64,000 nucleotides of DNA from Paenibacillus oceani (lineage in GTDB: Bacteria; Bacillota; Bacilli; Paenibacillales; NBRC-103111): assembly GCF_014705615.1 (NCBI RefSeq), contig NZ_JACXJA010000008.1:100383-164382 (forward strand), in the 5' to 3' direction. Under the pieces are notes generated by a model. The model did not search any database. It saw only the letters and a list, made by a program, of their open reading frames with translations, and was not told the origin of the DNA. Of the stretch, positions 18,053-27,003 are shown piece by piece. The first letter of the stretch is position 1. Every line of letters starts with the position of its first letter. Position numbers and translations under genes: made by a program.

Positions 18053-18865
18053 CTACAGCCGGTGCTCCAAGCGGTACTGCTTCGGAGTGACGCCGCAATT
18101 GTTTTTAAAGACACGGCTTAAGTAAAACCCGTTCTGGTAGCCGCAGCATTCGGATATTTGATCCAGCGTCAAATTCGTTTCGACGAGCAGCTTCTTCGCT
18201 TTCTCAAGCCGCAGGGCGGTCACGTATTTGATCGGCGTCGTTCCCAGCTCGGCATGGAACTTCTGGCATAACTGCGCGCGGCTCACTCCGAGGGAGGCGG
18301 CTAACGCGTTCAGGCTGAACCGCTCGAACGCCTGGGATTGCATCAGAACGGTCGCCTTCCGGATCAGCGGATCTAGCGAGCCGGGAGCTTCGGCGGACGG
18401 CAGCTGCTCCGCCTGTTCGCAGTACATCAACCAAATATGGTGCAGGCAATGGCTGCGTCCGATCATGCTCCATCGCTCGTCGAGGTAATGATGCCGCTTC
18501 ATGGCGGCGTAATCGTCCAGAAGCCTCTCCGTGTCGTGCAGACTTACTTTGCCGACCGGAACACGGTCCAGCCGCAGCGGGTCGAGCTCGTTGCCCTGGT
18601 CGTCGCCCCAGCCCATCCGGAGAACGAACAAGGTGACCGGAGCGATCACGACGCGTTTGAAATTAACGCCGGGAGGACAGAACACCAGATCGCCGAAGGA
18701 AGCGGTTGCACAATGGTCTTCGATCTCGTAATAAAAGGACCCGTCTTCGACCGCAAAGACGAGCCATTCGATTTGCACGCTCTCGTATTGAAAAAATTGC
18801 TCGCGCTTGACTACGTGCTGAAAATAGGTGAGACGCGGAATATGCCCGCATAAAGGAAAAGACAT
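18053..18865 (-). CDS. AraC-family transcriptional regulator
   Basis: This 270-residue regulator has an N-terminal cupin-like sensing domain (about 10-95, with FGDLVFCPPG) and a C-terminal AraC DNA-binding domain (about 170-268). The two helix-turn-helices read FSLNALAASLGVSRAQLCQKFHAELG and LDQISECCGYQNGFYLSRVFKNNCGVTPKQYR. It is divergent from the solute-binding lipoprotein and FAD oxidoreductase pair at 19035-21676. By analogy with similar loci it probably activates that pair in response to a sugar. A GGGGAGAGG ribosome site precedes the ATG. Confidence 0.9.
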   Translation of the reverse strand: MSFPLCGHIPRLTYFQHVVKREQFFQYESVQIEWLVFAVEDGSFYYEIEDHCATASFGDLVFCPPGVNFKRVVIAPVTLFVLRMGWGDDQGNELDPLRLDRVPVGKVSLHDTERLLDDYAAMKRHHYLDERWSMIGRSHCLHHIWLMYCEQAEQLPSAEAPGSLDPLIRKATVLMQSQAFERFSLNALAASLGVSRAQLCQKFHAELGTTPIKYVTALRLEKAKKLLVETNLTLDQISECCGYQNGFYLSRVFKNNCGVTPKQYRLEHRL

Positions 18866-19034
18866 CCCAACCTCTCCCCTCGTCGGCCAAAGAACGGATC
18901 ACGCCCAGCAGGCAATTTTTTGTATATGGATTAGATTACAAAAGTGTATGGTGAAAGTAAAGCGTTTTCTCCTACAATGAATAAGGGAAGCGGGCCTGCT
19001 GAAACCGAATACAAAGAAAAGGGGAGCGCTAAAA

Positions 19035-20354
19035 ATGAAGCTGTCGAAATCAGTAACGGGTGTAGTGGGGACGGGTCTTGCCGTCGTTATGCTGACCGGA
19101 GCCTGCGGAGCGACGGACAATAAGGAGAACGCGCCTACTTCGGAAGCGGCTCCGAAGTCGTATGCCGACGAACCGGCGGAGCTCGTTATTTTCGGAGCGG
19201 TCGGCAATACCGAAGAGGTGTGGAACGAGAGATTCGGGACGGCGCTTAAGATGAAGTTTCCGAAGTACAAATTCACTTATATTCAAGGCTCGGCCAAAAA
19301 CACGCTGCAAAGCAATATTGCCGCCGGACAGACGATCGATCTCATCCACGATTCGCTGGGCAATATGCGCGCCAACATTATCGATAACGGGTTTCAGTAC
19401 GATTTGTCAACGCTTATGAAGACGCATCAAATCGATACGAGCCGGTTCGAAATGGCGGTGTTCGATGCGCTCAGCGACAAGGGGAAGCTGTACGGTTTTC
19501 CGCTGCACGACGGCGGGCTGGTGATGTACTACAACAAAGATATTTTCGATAAATTCGGCGTCGATTATCCGAAAAACGGCATGAAATGGGATGAGGCGAT
19601 CGCGCTAGGTAAACGCTTAACCCGCTTCGAAGACGGGATTCAATACCTCGGCCTCGGCGTATCGATCAATCATATGCTGACGATGAACCCGTATTCGCTG
19701 CCGTTCGTCGATGAAACGGGCGGCAAAGCGGCGGTCAACACCGACGCATTCCGCAAGCTCATCAGCAAGTCGATTCTCGAGCCGACCGAGGCGAACGGAT
19801 ACCGCCAGTATTTAACCTCAGTGAACAAAACGATTATTAACGATAATTTCATGAAAGATAAAAATTTGGCCATGTTCGTCATGAATTTTTATTTGCAATT
19901 GCAGCCGGACTTCAACACGTTTAACTGGGGGATTGCAAGCTTGCCTGTGTTCAGCGACTTGCCCGGCGTCGGCTCGCAGCCTTACCCGAATGGCCTGTTT
20001 ATTACGAGCACGAGCAAGTTCAAGGATCATGGGATGGAAGTGCTGAAGTACCTCGTATCAGACGACTTTCAAATGCAGCTGTCGCGGAAAGGGTTCATCC
20101 CTGTCGTGAAGACGAAAGCGGTCAGGGATGCGTTTGCCCAGGATACCACTTTTAAGGATAAGCAGATCGTGGAAGCCTTGTATACGAACAGACCGGCCGC
20201 CCCGATGGCGCGTTCGGTGAACGAAGGGTTGGTGCTGTCGCCGCTTGGCGCGAATCTGGCTAAAGTGATCATGAGCCAGATGGATCTGAACACGGCGCTG
20301 CGGCAAACCGAGGAGCAGGGGAATAAGGCGCTGGAAGAGGCGGTGCGCAAATGA
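19035..20354 (+). CDS. Sugar ABC transporter substrate-binding lipoprotein
   Basis: This is a 439-residue family 1 extracellular solute-binding protein with a lipoprotein signal (lipobox LTGAC, Cys24). The ligand-pocket motif YYNKDIFDKFGVDYPKNGMKWDE (about 162-184) is shared with the binding proteins at 46140 and 58628, so the three are paralogues. Members deliver oligosaccharides to two-permease ABC importers. No permease or ATPase gene is adjacent; instead the next gene, a FAD oxidoreductase, overlaps its stop codon. The AAAGGGGAG ribosome site supports the ATG. Confidence 0.9.
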   Translation: MKLSKSVTGVVGTGLAVVMLTGACGATDNKENAPTSEAAPKSYADEPAELVIFGAVGNTEEVWNERFGTALKMKFPKYKFTYIQGSAKNTLQSNIAAGQTIDLIHDSLGNMRANIIDNGFQYDLSTLMKTHQIDTSRFEMAVFDALSDKGKLYGFPLHDGGLVMYYNKDIFDKFGVDYPKNGMKWDEAIALGKRLTRFEDGIQYLGLGVSINHMLTMNPYSLPFVDETGGKAAVNTDAFRKLISKSILEPTEANGYRQYLTSVNKTIINDNFMKDKNLAMFVMNFYLQLQPDFNTFNWGIASLPVFSDLPGVGSQPYPNGLFITSTSKFKDHGMEVLKYLVSDDFQMQLSRKGFIPVVKTKAVRDAFAQDTTFKDKQIVEALYTNRPAAPMARSVNEGLVLSPLGANLAKVIMSQMDLNTALRQTEEQGNKALEEAVRK

Positions 20355-21676
20355 GTACGGGGCTAAACGGCGGGCAGACTGTTACAATCCCGCTGCCGGC
20401 GAAAGACGAGGTTTACGGCGAGTATGACATCATGGTGTTCGGCGGCGGATCGGCAGGATGCACGGCGGCCATTCAGGCGGCCCGGGCCGGCAAGCGGACG
20501 GCGCTCGTGGAGAAAAACGGCATTCTCGGCGGCACAACGATCGTAGCCTCGGTCAATTTCCCCGGCCTGTTCCACGCTTGGGGCAGGCAGGTCATTCGCG
20601 GCATCGGCTGGGAGATTATCGAACGAACGGCGGAGCTGGGCGGTGCGGAGCTTCCAGATTTCTCCGTCGTTCCGCCTAGACACTGGAAGCATCAAATATT
20701 AGTGAACCGGTTTCTATACAGTGCCGTACTGGATCAGCTCTGTCTGGAGTCGGGTGTGAGCCTCCGGCTGCACGAGATGCCCGCTGCGGTCCGGAAAGGC
20801 GAAGACGGCCTGTATGTTGCGCTCGTAGGCAAGTCGGGGCTGAAATGGTTCAAGACGCGCAAGCTGGTCGATGCGACCGGGGACGCCGATGTGACGGGCA
20901 TGATGGGATATGCGCGCCAGAAAGGCGAGGTGCTGCAGCCGGGAACACTGATCAACGATATCGGCGGCTACGATCCGGCGGCCGTCGATCAGAGCGAACT
21001 GAACCGGCTGTACGAAGAAGCGTTCCGGAACGGGGAAGTGGACCGCAGCCGCAACGGACTGTATAACGACCTGAGAGCGGGAAGGATCAACATGCACGTT
21101 CAACATATCGACGGCTCGGAATCGGAGTCGAGGACGGCGGCGGAAGTGAAGGCACGGCGGAATTTGCTGGACACCGTAAGGTTGCTGCGCCGGGTGCCGG
21201 GCTGCGAGAAGCTGGAGGTTCGCTATGTTGCGAATGAATGCGGCATCCGTGAAACGTGGCGTATCGACGGGGAAGCGGAGGTTGACGAGCAGTCGTACGT
21301 GTCCGGGTATGTGTGGCCGGATGCGGTATGCTACAGTTTTTACCCGATCGATCTGCACCATCACAGCGGCTACCATATCGAGCAAAAATATCTCCAGCCC
21401 GGTATCGTTGCGACGCTGCCTTACCGGGCGTTGATTCCGAAAGGAAGCGACGACCTGCTCGTCGCCGGACGATGCGTATCGGGCGATCGGATGGCCAATT
21501 CGGCCTTTCGCGTGCAGGCCAGTTGCATGGCGACCGGACAGGCGGCCGGCATGGCCGCGGCGATTGCCTCCGAGTTGAATTGTTCGGTGCGCGACGTTCC
21601 GGTGGAGGTATTGCGCGAACAGCTGGAGCGATCCGGAGCGATTGTACCGGAAATTCCGATTTCGTCCATGGAGTAG
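20351..21676 (+). CDS. FAD-dependent oxidoreductase
   Basis: This 441-residue flavoprotein has the dinucleotide-binding motif IMVFGGGSAGCTAAIQAAR at about residues 27-45. It has a second FAD-contact segment near the C-terminus (DLLVAGRCVSGDRMANSAFRVQ, then MATGQAAGMAAA). This layout is the FAD_oxidored family found beside sugar-catabolism genes in Bacteroidetes and Paenibacillus, where substrates are mostly unknown. The start codon overlaps the end of the binding-protein gene (ATGA), so the two are translationally coupled. The pairing suggests it oxidises the imported compound or its aglycone; that is inference from position. Confidence 0.88.
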   Translation: MSTGLNGGQTVTIPLPAKDEVYGEYDIMVFGGGSAGCTAAIQAARAGKRTALVEKNGILGGTTIVASVNFPGLFHAWGRQVIRGIGWEIIERTAELGGAELPDFSVVPPRHWKHQILVNRFLYSAVLDQLCLESGVSLRLHEMPAAVRKGEDGLYVALVGKSGLKWFKTRKLVDATGDADVTGMMGYARQKGEVLQPGTLINDIGGYDPAAVDQSELNRLYEEAFRNGEVDRSRNGLYNDLRAGRINMHVQHIDGSESESRTAAEVKARRNLLDTVRLLRRVPGCEKLEVRYVANECGIRETWRIDGEAEVDEQSYVSGYVWPDAVCYSFYPIDLHHHSGYHIEQKYLQPGIVATLPYRALIPKGSDDLLVAGRCVSGDRMANSAFRVQASCMATGQAAGMAAAIASELNCSVRDVPVEVLREQLERSGAIVPEIPISSME

Positions 21677-21686
21677 GCCGCTTCCT

Positions 21687-21714
21687 TTTGCCATTCTCCG
21701 GGCAACGAATAAGA
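21687..21714 (+). promoter_or_regulatory. Possible promoter of structured leader
   Basis: TTGCCA at 21687-21692, a 16-base spacer and TAAGAT at 21709-21714, just upstream of the hairpin-rich leader before the isoprenoid synthase gene. Confidence 0.45.
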
Positions 21715-21748
21715 TGTAGAGTGTTGATGTTCTACACATCTGTTCGTA

Positions 21749-21870
21749 CTGCGAAAGGGAGGTCAGGATAAAGGATCATCGGTCGCTGAACGCGATTGTT
21801 CGCGAGAAGATCCTTTCGCAGGGAGATCAAGCAGGATGCTTCTGTTTAGGGAACAGGGGCATCTTTTTTT
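21749..21870 (+). promoter_or_regulatory. Structured RNA leader with exclusive helices and terminator
   Basis: The segment GATCCTTTCGCAG (21809-21821) can pair either with CTGCGAAAGG (21749-21758, 10 pairs) or with AAAGGATC (21770-21777, 8 pairs). The two pairings share the same bases and exclude each other. A CGCG hairpin (21791-21804) lies inside. A strong terminator, GATGC-CTGTT pairing with AACAG-GCATC and a T run, spans 21834-21870. I do not recognise a known riboswitch class. The next gene starts 244 bases downstream. Confidence 0.55.
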
Positions 21871-22113
21871 GTGTTGAAAAAAACTTGGGGTGATGGCTGT
21901 GAGCCAAGATAGCTGCCGCAACCCGCACAAATAGGATCATCCAACGATCCTCCTGACGATTTCGTAACCCAAAAGGATGTTTCACGTATTAAGATATGAA
22001 CATGATCCGACGAATTTATTGCGGCGTGAGTTCTATTCCGATTCGATTCATGGTGTAACCTCATTCTCCTTACGGGATACATGTTAAACAACAATAGAAA
22101 TTGAGGGAATCCT
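21871..22113 (+). other. Untranslated stretch before isoprenoid synthase
   Basis: No gene. A small hairpin GGATC/GATCC lies at about 21942-21958, and TTGAGGGAA gives a modest ribosome site just before 22114. Confidence 0.4.
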
Positions 22114-24495
22114 ATGATACATCCATATACAGATCATGCCGATGCCTGGTACCGGTTGGCCGAGCGGAAGGCGGCCCAGTATTTCGCATCGCTTGAAGCG
22201 TTGGTCAGGGACCGGACTTATGCGGCTGCTTTGACGAAAGATTTTCAATCGTGGCAAACGAATCATATCCATCGGTCGTGGCTGTCCTTGTTGCTGCGGG
22301 GCAAGAATAAACCTGACTCCCGGGATTTCAATAAATACATCCGGTGGCTGAACTATGCGGGGAAACTGGACGATTATCTGGACCGGAGCGTCTCCTACAT
22401 GTATATGAGGGATCTGGGCCAAGCGCTCGATTCGCCCGGCACGTTGTCCCGGATCCAACGTATGGTCGCCGATGTCAAAAGCCGTCTGATCTGTTCCGCC
22501 GCAACCGCTAAGGGGAATCAGGCCGAAGATTTGAGCTTGGCCGGACTGTACCGGTGGGCCCGGAAGGAAGGCGTGGAGAGCGCGACGATCTGGGTCATCA
22601 ACAAGCTGAGGAACGTATCGGCCCATATTCCCGAAGAGATGAACGCGGAACATGCGATGCGCAAGTTGATCAAAATTATCGTCGGCGTCGTCCTTCATGT
22701 CGTCGAAGAGATGGGGGACGAGGCGCCGCCTGCGGAACGTGCCCGCAGATTGGATGAGGCGATCCGGCTTGGTTACTCGTATGGCCTGTCGTACCCGTTT
22801 ATCGACGATCTTCTCGATTCCGGGGTGTTGACCGACCGGGAGAAAGAACGGTATACCCGTCTGATCCGCACCGCGCTGCTCACAGGATCGGTGCCTGAGC
22901 TGGGCGAGTGGAGCGGAGCGAACCTGAGTATGGTTCGATTCGTGCACACGGAGCTTCGGGACGCTTTTGAGTATATTAAAAATTACCAGCGGCCGGAGGC
23001 GCAGCAACCTTTTTTTGAGCAGTCCTACGTGTTTTTCCATTCCCAGGATACGGATCGCAACAAGAAACTGTCGGATGCGACTTATACCAACGAAGAGTTG
23101 TATGTGCCCATCATCATCAAATCCTCCTCCTCCCGGCTTATTGTCCGTTCGGTCATTAGCGCTGCCTCGGATGAAGGTTTCGATACACGAACGTTTTACT
23201 ACGGCATCTACAACCAGCTTGCCGATGATTTGGCGGATATGTTCGACGACAGCAAGAGCGGAGCGGTTACACCCTACACCTACTATTTCAAATACCATCG
23301 TTTGCGTCCGGATCTGATCAATCCTTACGAGCTGTACTGGGCGGTCATCTCTTATTTGATTCATCACGTATACCGTTCCGACGCCAAATCGCGCGAGGTC
23401 ATACTGGATCGGGCGATCAACGGGCTGCAGCGGTTCAAGAAACGGATCGGAGCGGATACGTACAACGAAGTGATGAACGTGTTTGCCACCGGAAATCCGG
23501 AGTTCCACCGACTGGTCCACTCTATGGTGCAGCGGGCGGAAGATGTGGATTTTTTCGATAAACTGCTGCGGGACCAACTGATCGAGGTGCTGCGAAACGA
23601 CAGGAAAGAAAAGGAACATTTCCGGGAGACGCTCGACACGGTCCGCCAGCAAATCAATGACCAGCTGAGCATCCATAAACCGGACGGAATTCCGCCAATG
23701 CAAGAGTCGCTTATCGATGCCGCGAACTACAGTCTGGAAGGCGGTGGCAAGCGTCTGCGGCCGATCCTGACCTGGGTTATGGGAGTTCAGGAGTACGGAT
23801 TGGGGGCCGCCGCGATCGTGCCGCTGCTAAAGTCGCTGGAGTATATGCATACCGCCTCCCTGATCTTCGACGATCTGCCTTCGCAGGATAATGCCTCCAC
23901 CCGCAGAGGGCGTCCCACCGTGCATCAGGTGCACAATAGCGCGACAGCGGAATTGACCGGTTTGTTTCTGATCCAAAAAGCGATTGAAGAGCAATCGTCA
24001 CTGAGGTCTTTCGACGCTGCGACCGTGCTTGAGCTGATCCAATACTCGTCCCGGCGGGCAGCCGATATGTGCGTGGGCCAGGCGATGGATCTCGATTCCA
24101 AAGGAAAACGGCTGACGCTGGAACAACTGAACACGATCTGTTTTTACAAAACCGGCATTGCCTTTGAAGCGGCTCTCGTCATGCCGGCCATTCTCGCCCG
24201 GATCGGCGCGGAGGAGATCGAAGCGTTGAAGAAATTCGCTTATCACGCGGGGATCGCCTTCCAGATTAAAGATGATCTGCTCGATGTCGAAGGGGATCTG
24301 CTCGTGCTAGGCAAGCCTACCGGTCAGGATGCGGAAAATAACAATTCGAACTTCGTGACCGTACTCGGTCCGGAAGGCGCCCGGAAAGAAATGTGGGAGC
24401 ATTACTGTTTGGCGGTGGAACTGTTGCAGACGATGCCCCGCAATACCGCATTTTTAAAGCATTTAGTAACGTATATCGTTAACCGCGAATGTTAA
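22114..24495 (+). CDS. Polyprenyl synthetase-family protein with a second, N-terminal prenyl-synthase-like module
   Basis: This protein has 793 residues; ordinary polyprenyl diphosphate synthases have about 300-350. The C-terminal module (about 545-790) is a clear trans-prenyl synthase, with GGGKRLRPIL, a first Asp-rich motif FDDLPSQD near 587 (it lacks the strict DDxxD spacing) and a second motif QIKDDLLD near 720. The N-terminal half carries its own pair, FIDDLLDS near 231 and QLADDLAD near 371. These are 140 residues apart, against 133 in the C-terminal module, and have the same Q-x-x-D-D context. An extra DDYLD lies at 86-90. The simplest reading is two all-alpha isoprenoid-synthase modules in one chain, perhaps a cyclase or ionisation domain fused to a prenyl synthase. 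No signal peptide is seen, so it is cytosolic. It is a single-gene unit ended by a terminator. Confidence 0.8.
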   Translation: MIHPYTDHADAWYRLAERKAAQYFASLEALVRDRTYAAALTKDFQSWQTNHIHRSWLSLLLRGKNKPDSRDFNKYIRWLNYAGKLDDYLDRSVSYMYMRDLGQALDSPGTLSRIQRMVADVKSRLICSAATAKGNQAEDLSLAGLYRWARKEGVESATIWVINKLRNVSAHIPEEMNAEHAMRKLIKIIVGVVLHVVEEMGDEAPPAERARRLDEAIRLGYSYGLSYPFIDDLLDSGVLTDREKERYTRLIRTALLTGSVPELGEWSGANLSMVRFVHTELRDAFEYIKNYQRPEAQQPFFEQSYVFFHSQDTDRNKKLSDATYTNEELYVPIIIKSSSSRLIVRSVISAASDEGFDTRTFYYGIYNQLADDLADMFDDSKSGAVTPYTYYFKYHRLRPDLINPYELYWAVISYLIHHVYRSDAKSREVILDRAINGLQRFKKRIGADTYNEVMNVFATGNPEFHRLVHSMVQRAEDVDFFDKLLRDQLIEVLRNDRKEKEHFRETLDTVRQQINDQLSIHKPDGIPPMQESLIDAANYSLEGGGKRLRPILTWVMGVQEYGLGAAAIVPLLKSLEYMHTASLIFDDLPSQDNASTRRGRPTVHQVHNSATAELTGLFLIQKAIEEQSSLRSFDAATVLELIQYSSRRAADMCVGQAMDLDSKGKRLTLEQLNTICFYKTGIAFEAALVMPAILARIGAEEIEALKKFAYHAGIAFQIKDDLLDVEGDLLVLGKPTGQDAENNNSNFVTVLGPEGARKEMWEHYCLAVELLQTMPRNTAFLKHLVTYIVNREC

Positions 24496-24610
24496 CTTAG
24501 CAGATAGCTGGAAAGGAGGTCCTCCGTATGATCGTGGCGATCCTCCGGTTTGATGGACAAATGAAGCGATAATTCGGCTTTGCTGTTCGGATGCCGTTGA
24601 ATATAGAGGG

Positions 24611-24659
24611 GCAGCTCCCGCGCACCGTGAAAGCAGGGCGTGCCGGAGCTGCTTATTTT
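24611..24659 (+). terminator. Terminator after isoprenoid synthase
   Basis: GCAGCTCC (24611-24618) pairs exactly with GGAGCTGC (24645-24652), followed by TTATTTTG. Apart from this hairpin I see no convincing gene between 24496 and 24837. Confidence 0.7.
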
Positions 24660-24837
24660 GTTCGGTGTGATGCCTCTTTCGTTTAAATCGGATGGAATAG
24701 AGTTATATTGTTTAAAGATACCGTTGCACCCGCTAAGTCTCATTACCGGATAATCGGCGGGGTCAGCCTATATTTGGAGATATCTTGAAACCTTTGAAGC
24801 CCGTAATACGTCTGACTTGTCAAAGGAGTGGAGTGAC

Positions 24838-25773
24838 ATGAGAACCTTGAAAAAGCTTCATTTGCTCGTCTTGCTTTGTTTTGTCGTTCTGTTGGCCGCA
24901 TGCGGCCGTTCCGCAGGATCTGCCGGCCCCGCTCCGGCCAACTCTTCACCGGAACCGGTCACCGAGCAGAAGGGACCTGCGGTCAAAGCGATGGATAAAG
25001 GCCATATCGTACAGAAGGACGGGAATCGCTGGCTAATTACAGCCTATGCCGACAAAAACGGCACGCCTTCTATCGACGCCTACTGGTTCACCGTGACTGA
25101 GCAGACGGTGCTGGAGACCCGTCTCGGCCAAACCGTTAACCCGGATAAAATGGCGGTCGGTGTGCAAGTGGAGGCTTGGCATACGGGGAAAGTAGCGGAA
25201 TCGTATCCGGCTCAGACGACAGCAGCCAAAATAGTCATGCAGGAGGAGCAGATCAAACTGCCCGAAGGTACGATCAGCCAAACGGCAGCGGTACAGTCCG
25301 CCTTGCAATCCTTGACCGGAACAACGGCCGCAACGGCCGTTAAAAACATCTCGCTGCAAACGGATGACGGTTACTGGAAAGTCGAGATCGTCCGTCACGA
25401 AACGCCCGATCAACCGCAAACGATACGAATCGACGCCCGCTCCGGCAAAGGGATCCCGACCCCGGTAGCGGAGAACGACGCTTTCCGGATTTTCGCGCCC
25501 AAGCCGGGAACGAAAGTTCCCAAAACCTTTACCGTGGAAGGCGAAGCCCGGGTATTCGAGGCTGCTTTCAGCTGGGAGTTGGAAGACGGCCACAATATAT
25601 TAGCCAAAGGCCATGAGATGGCCGAAGAAGGGGCTCCGGCGTGGGGGCGGTTCAAATTCGAGGTCAGCTACGAGAACGCCTCGCAGCCGAATCTGATGTT
25701 GATTTTGTTCATCCACAGCGCCAAGGACGGCTCCATCCAGCATCAGCTGATCCTTCCGTTGAAGGCTTCCTAA
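24838..25773 (+). CDS. Lipoprotein with DUF3221-like and Gmad2 domains
   Basis: The protein has 311 residues from the ATG at 24838, which has AAAGGAG 9 bases upstream; an earlier in-frame ATG is less likely. The lipobox LLAAC places the lipidated Cys at 22. Residues about 45-120 (GHIVQKDGNRWLI, YWFTVTEQTVL) resemble DUF3221. The C-terminal part (about 220-305, FRIFAPKPGTKVPKTFTVEGEARVFE) is a Gmad2 immunoglobulin-like domain, known from spore-germination and envelope lipoproteins. It probably sits on the outer face of the membrane; the function is unknown. A terminator follows directly. Confidence 0.85.
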   Translation: MRTLKKLHLLVLLCFVVLLAACGRSAGSAGPAPANSSPEPVTEQKGPAVKAMDKGHIVQKDGNRWLITAYADKNGTPSIDAYWFTVTEQTVLETRLGQTVNPDKMAVGVQVEAWHTGKVAESYPAQTTAAKIVMQEEQIKLPEGTISQTAAVQSALQSLTGTTAATAVKNISLQTDDGYWKVEIVRHETPDQPQTIRIDARSGKGIPTPVAENDAFRIFAPKPGTKVPKTFTVEGEARVFEAAFSWELEDGHNILAKGHEMAEEGAPAWGRFKFEVSYENASQPNLMLILFIHSAKDGSIQHQLILPLKAS

Positions 25774-25800
25774 GCCTGTAGCACTGGTTTTGCCAGAACG

Positions 25801-25826
25801 AGCCGCGTTGATCGGCGGCTTTTTTG
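25801..25826 (+). terminator. Rho-independent terminator
   Basis: AGCCGC pairs with GCGGCT around a 7-base loop and a T run follows. Dispersed repeat A copy 2 starts directly at its end. Confidence 0.8.
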
Positions 25827-26036
25827 AATCCAATAGGAGCGGTTTGCATCCTTTATTTGGTCCGAAAGCCGGCTTGGGCGCGGAATAAGAGTGGTTTGAA
25901 GCTGTTAATTTCCGCGAAAAGGGTGCGCATCCCCGGTCAGTGGGCTGAAATAAGGGGGCAAACCGCTTCTATTCGTCTCGATCGTCCCCAATTGCTGAAG
26001 ATAAAGGGTGCCAGAGCCAAACACCCTTATTTTGTT
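25826..26036 (+). repeat. Dispersed repeat A, copy 2
   Basis: About 210 bases with the family pattern: CAATAGGAGCGGTTTGC, then GGTCCGAAAGCCGGCTTG, AATAAGAGTGGTTTGAAGC, GGGGGCAAACCGCTTCTATTCG-type inverted unit and GGTGCCAGAG. The 165 bases between it and the next gene show nothing else. Confidence 0.75.
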
Positions 26037-26201
26037 GCAGGGACCTACGTATTCACCTTTACCGGACCGGACGGTTTGCTTAAATGGTTCGCAGGATTAT
26101 TTAATTAAGTTCATTTTCTCTCTGGAACGCGGTACTTGTTCGGGTAAGATGGATGGGGATCATCTTCATAGTCGTTATAGGGTGAACGGGAGGAATGACG
26201 G

Positions 26202-26921
26202 TTGACAGATCGGGAAGTGAAAAAGCCGACCGCGCATGAGCTCATGGAGCTTCATGCCGGGGCGCTGTTTACGTATGACCGGAACATGAGGCTTCAGACG
26301 ATAAACGAGCCGTGGCCGGGTGAGACGGCTGCCCCCCGCTTTTTTTTGGGACGGACGATAGAGGGGACGAGCGTTTGCCGGTTCCGGCACGATGTTCCGG
26401 AAGAGCTCGTCAGACAGCTTGAAGATTTGGGCGCGGACGAACCGAAGGTGACGGATTTCCGGACGAAGCCGAAACATTTCGCAACCTATATGAATTTGCT
26501 TCAGGGGATTACGTTTACGACGGGGCCATGCTTCGAGATCCCCGGCGAAGCCGTTCCGTCGATGCAGGTGATGGAAATTACGCGCGGGAATATGGAGGGG
26601 CTGATGCACGGCGGTTTCGAATGGCTGGCCTCCGAAATTGATTTCGCCCAGCCCTGTGTGGCGCTTCTGTACGAGAATCGGGCCGTCTCCGTATGTCGCA
26701 GCGTACGCATCACCCCGTGGGCGCATGAAGCGGGGCTCGAGACGCTGGACGAGTTCCGCGGCCGGGGATACGCCGCGGCGGTAGCAGCCGGTTGGGCCAA
26801 GGAGGTACGGAGGGCAGGGGCGGTCCCGTTGTACAGCACATGGTCCGACAATCTCGCTTCCCAACGCGTAGCGGGCAAGTTGGGCTTGTTCTACTATGGA
26901 GTCAACTTTACGATCGTCTGA
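26202..26921 (+). CDS. GNAT-family N-acetyltransferase
   Basis: This is a 239-residue protein. The C-terminal half has the acetyl-CoA-binding GNAT core: ETLDEFRGRGYAAAVAAGWA (motif A, R/Q-x-x-G-x-A type, about 185-204) followed by PLYSTWSDNLASQRVAGKLGL (motif B). The N-terminal 100 residues are a divergent GNAT-like half, as in two-lobed members of the family. The substrate is unknown. The start is TTG at 26202, with GGGAGGA upstream. Confidence 0.85.
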   Translation: MTDREVKKPTAHELMELHAGALFTYDRNMRLQTINEPWPGETAAPRFFLGRTIEGTSVCRFRHDVPEELVRQLEDLGADEPKVTDFRTKPKHFATYMNLLQGITFTTGPCFEIPGEAVPSMQVMEITRGNMEGLMHGGFEWLASEIDFAQPCVALLYENRAVSVCRSVRITPWAHEAGLETLDEFRGRGYAAAVAAGWAKEVRRAGAVPLYSTWSDNLASQRVAGKLGLFYYGVNFTIV

Positions 26922-27003
26922 CCTGAAGTTTCTTATGTTCCTCTGCAACATCCGGGGCGCCGGAGCCGTCAAAAAGATAAGTTGTTGACAGGGAGCGAAG
27001 CCG

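Noticed and set aside
18950..18972. GTAAAGCGTTTTC as a third cre site before the binding-protein gene at 19035
   Set aside because: The essential TG of the consensus is replaced by GT; too weak to list.
21885..21985. GGTGATGGC...CCTGACGATT resembling the fluoride (crcB) riboswitch
   Set aside because: The pseudoknot-forming positions do not line up and the downstream gene is an isoprenoid synthase, not a fluoride exporter; the resemblance is too loose.
22084..23703. 539-codon frame antisense to the isoprenoid synthase
   Set aside because: Composition (Arg, His, Asp, Gln rich) and full overlap with a well-supported gene mark it as a shadow.
24514..24570. AAAGGAGG followed by ATG and a 13-codon frame
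   Set aside because: A very good ribosome site, but the frame is tiny, has no promoter of its own and is unlikely to be a gene without conservation evidence.
24492..24743. 83-codon open frame on the minus strand between the isoprenoid synthase and the lipoprotein gene
   Set aside because: It overlaps the terminator hairpin, has no ribosome site and no recognisable family; more likely an accidental frame.
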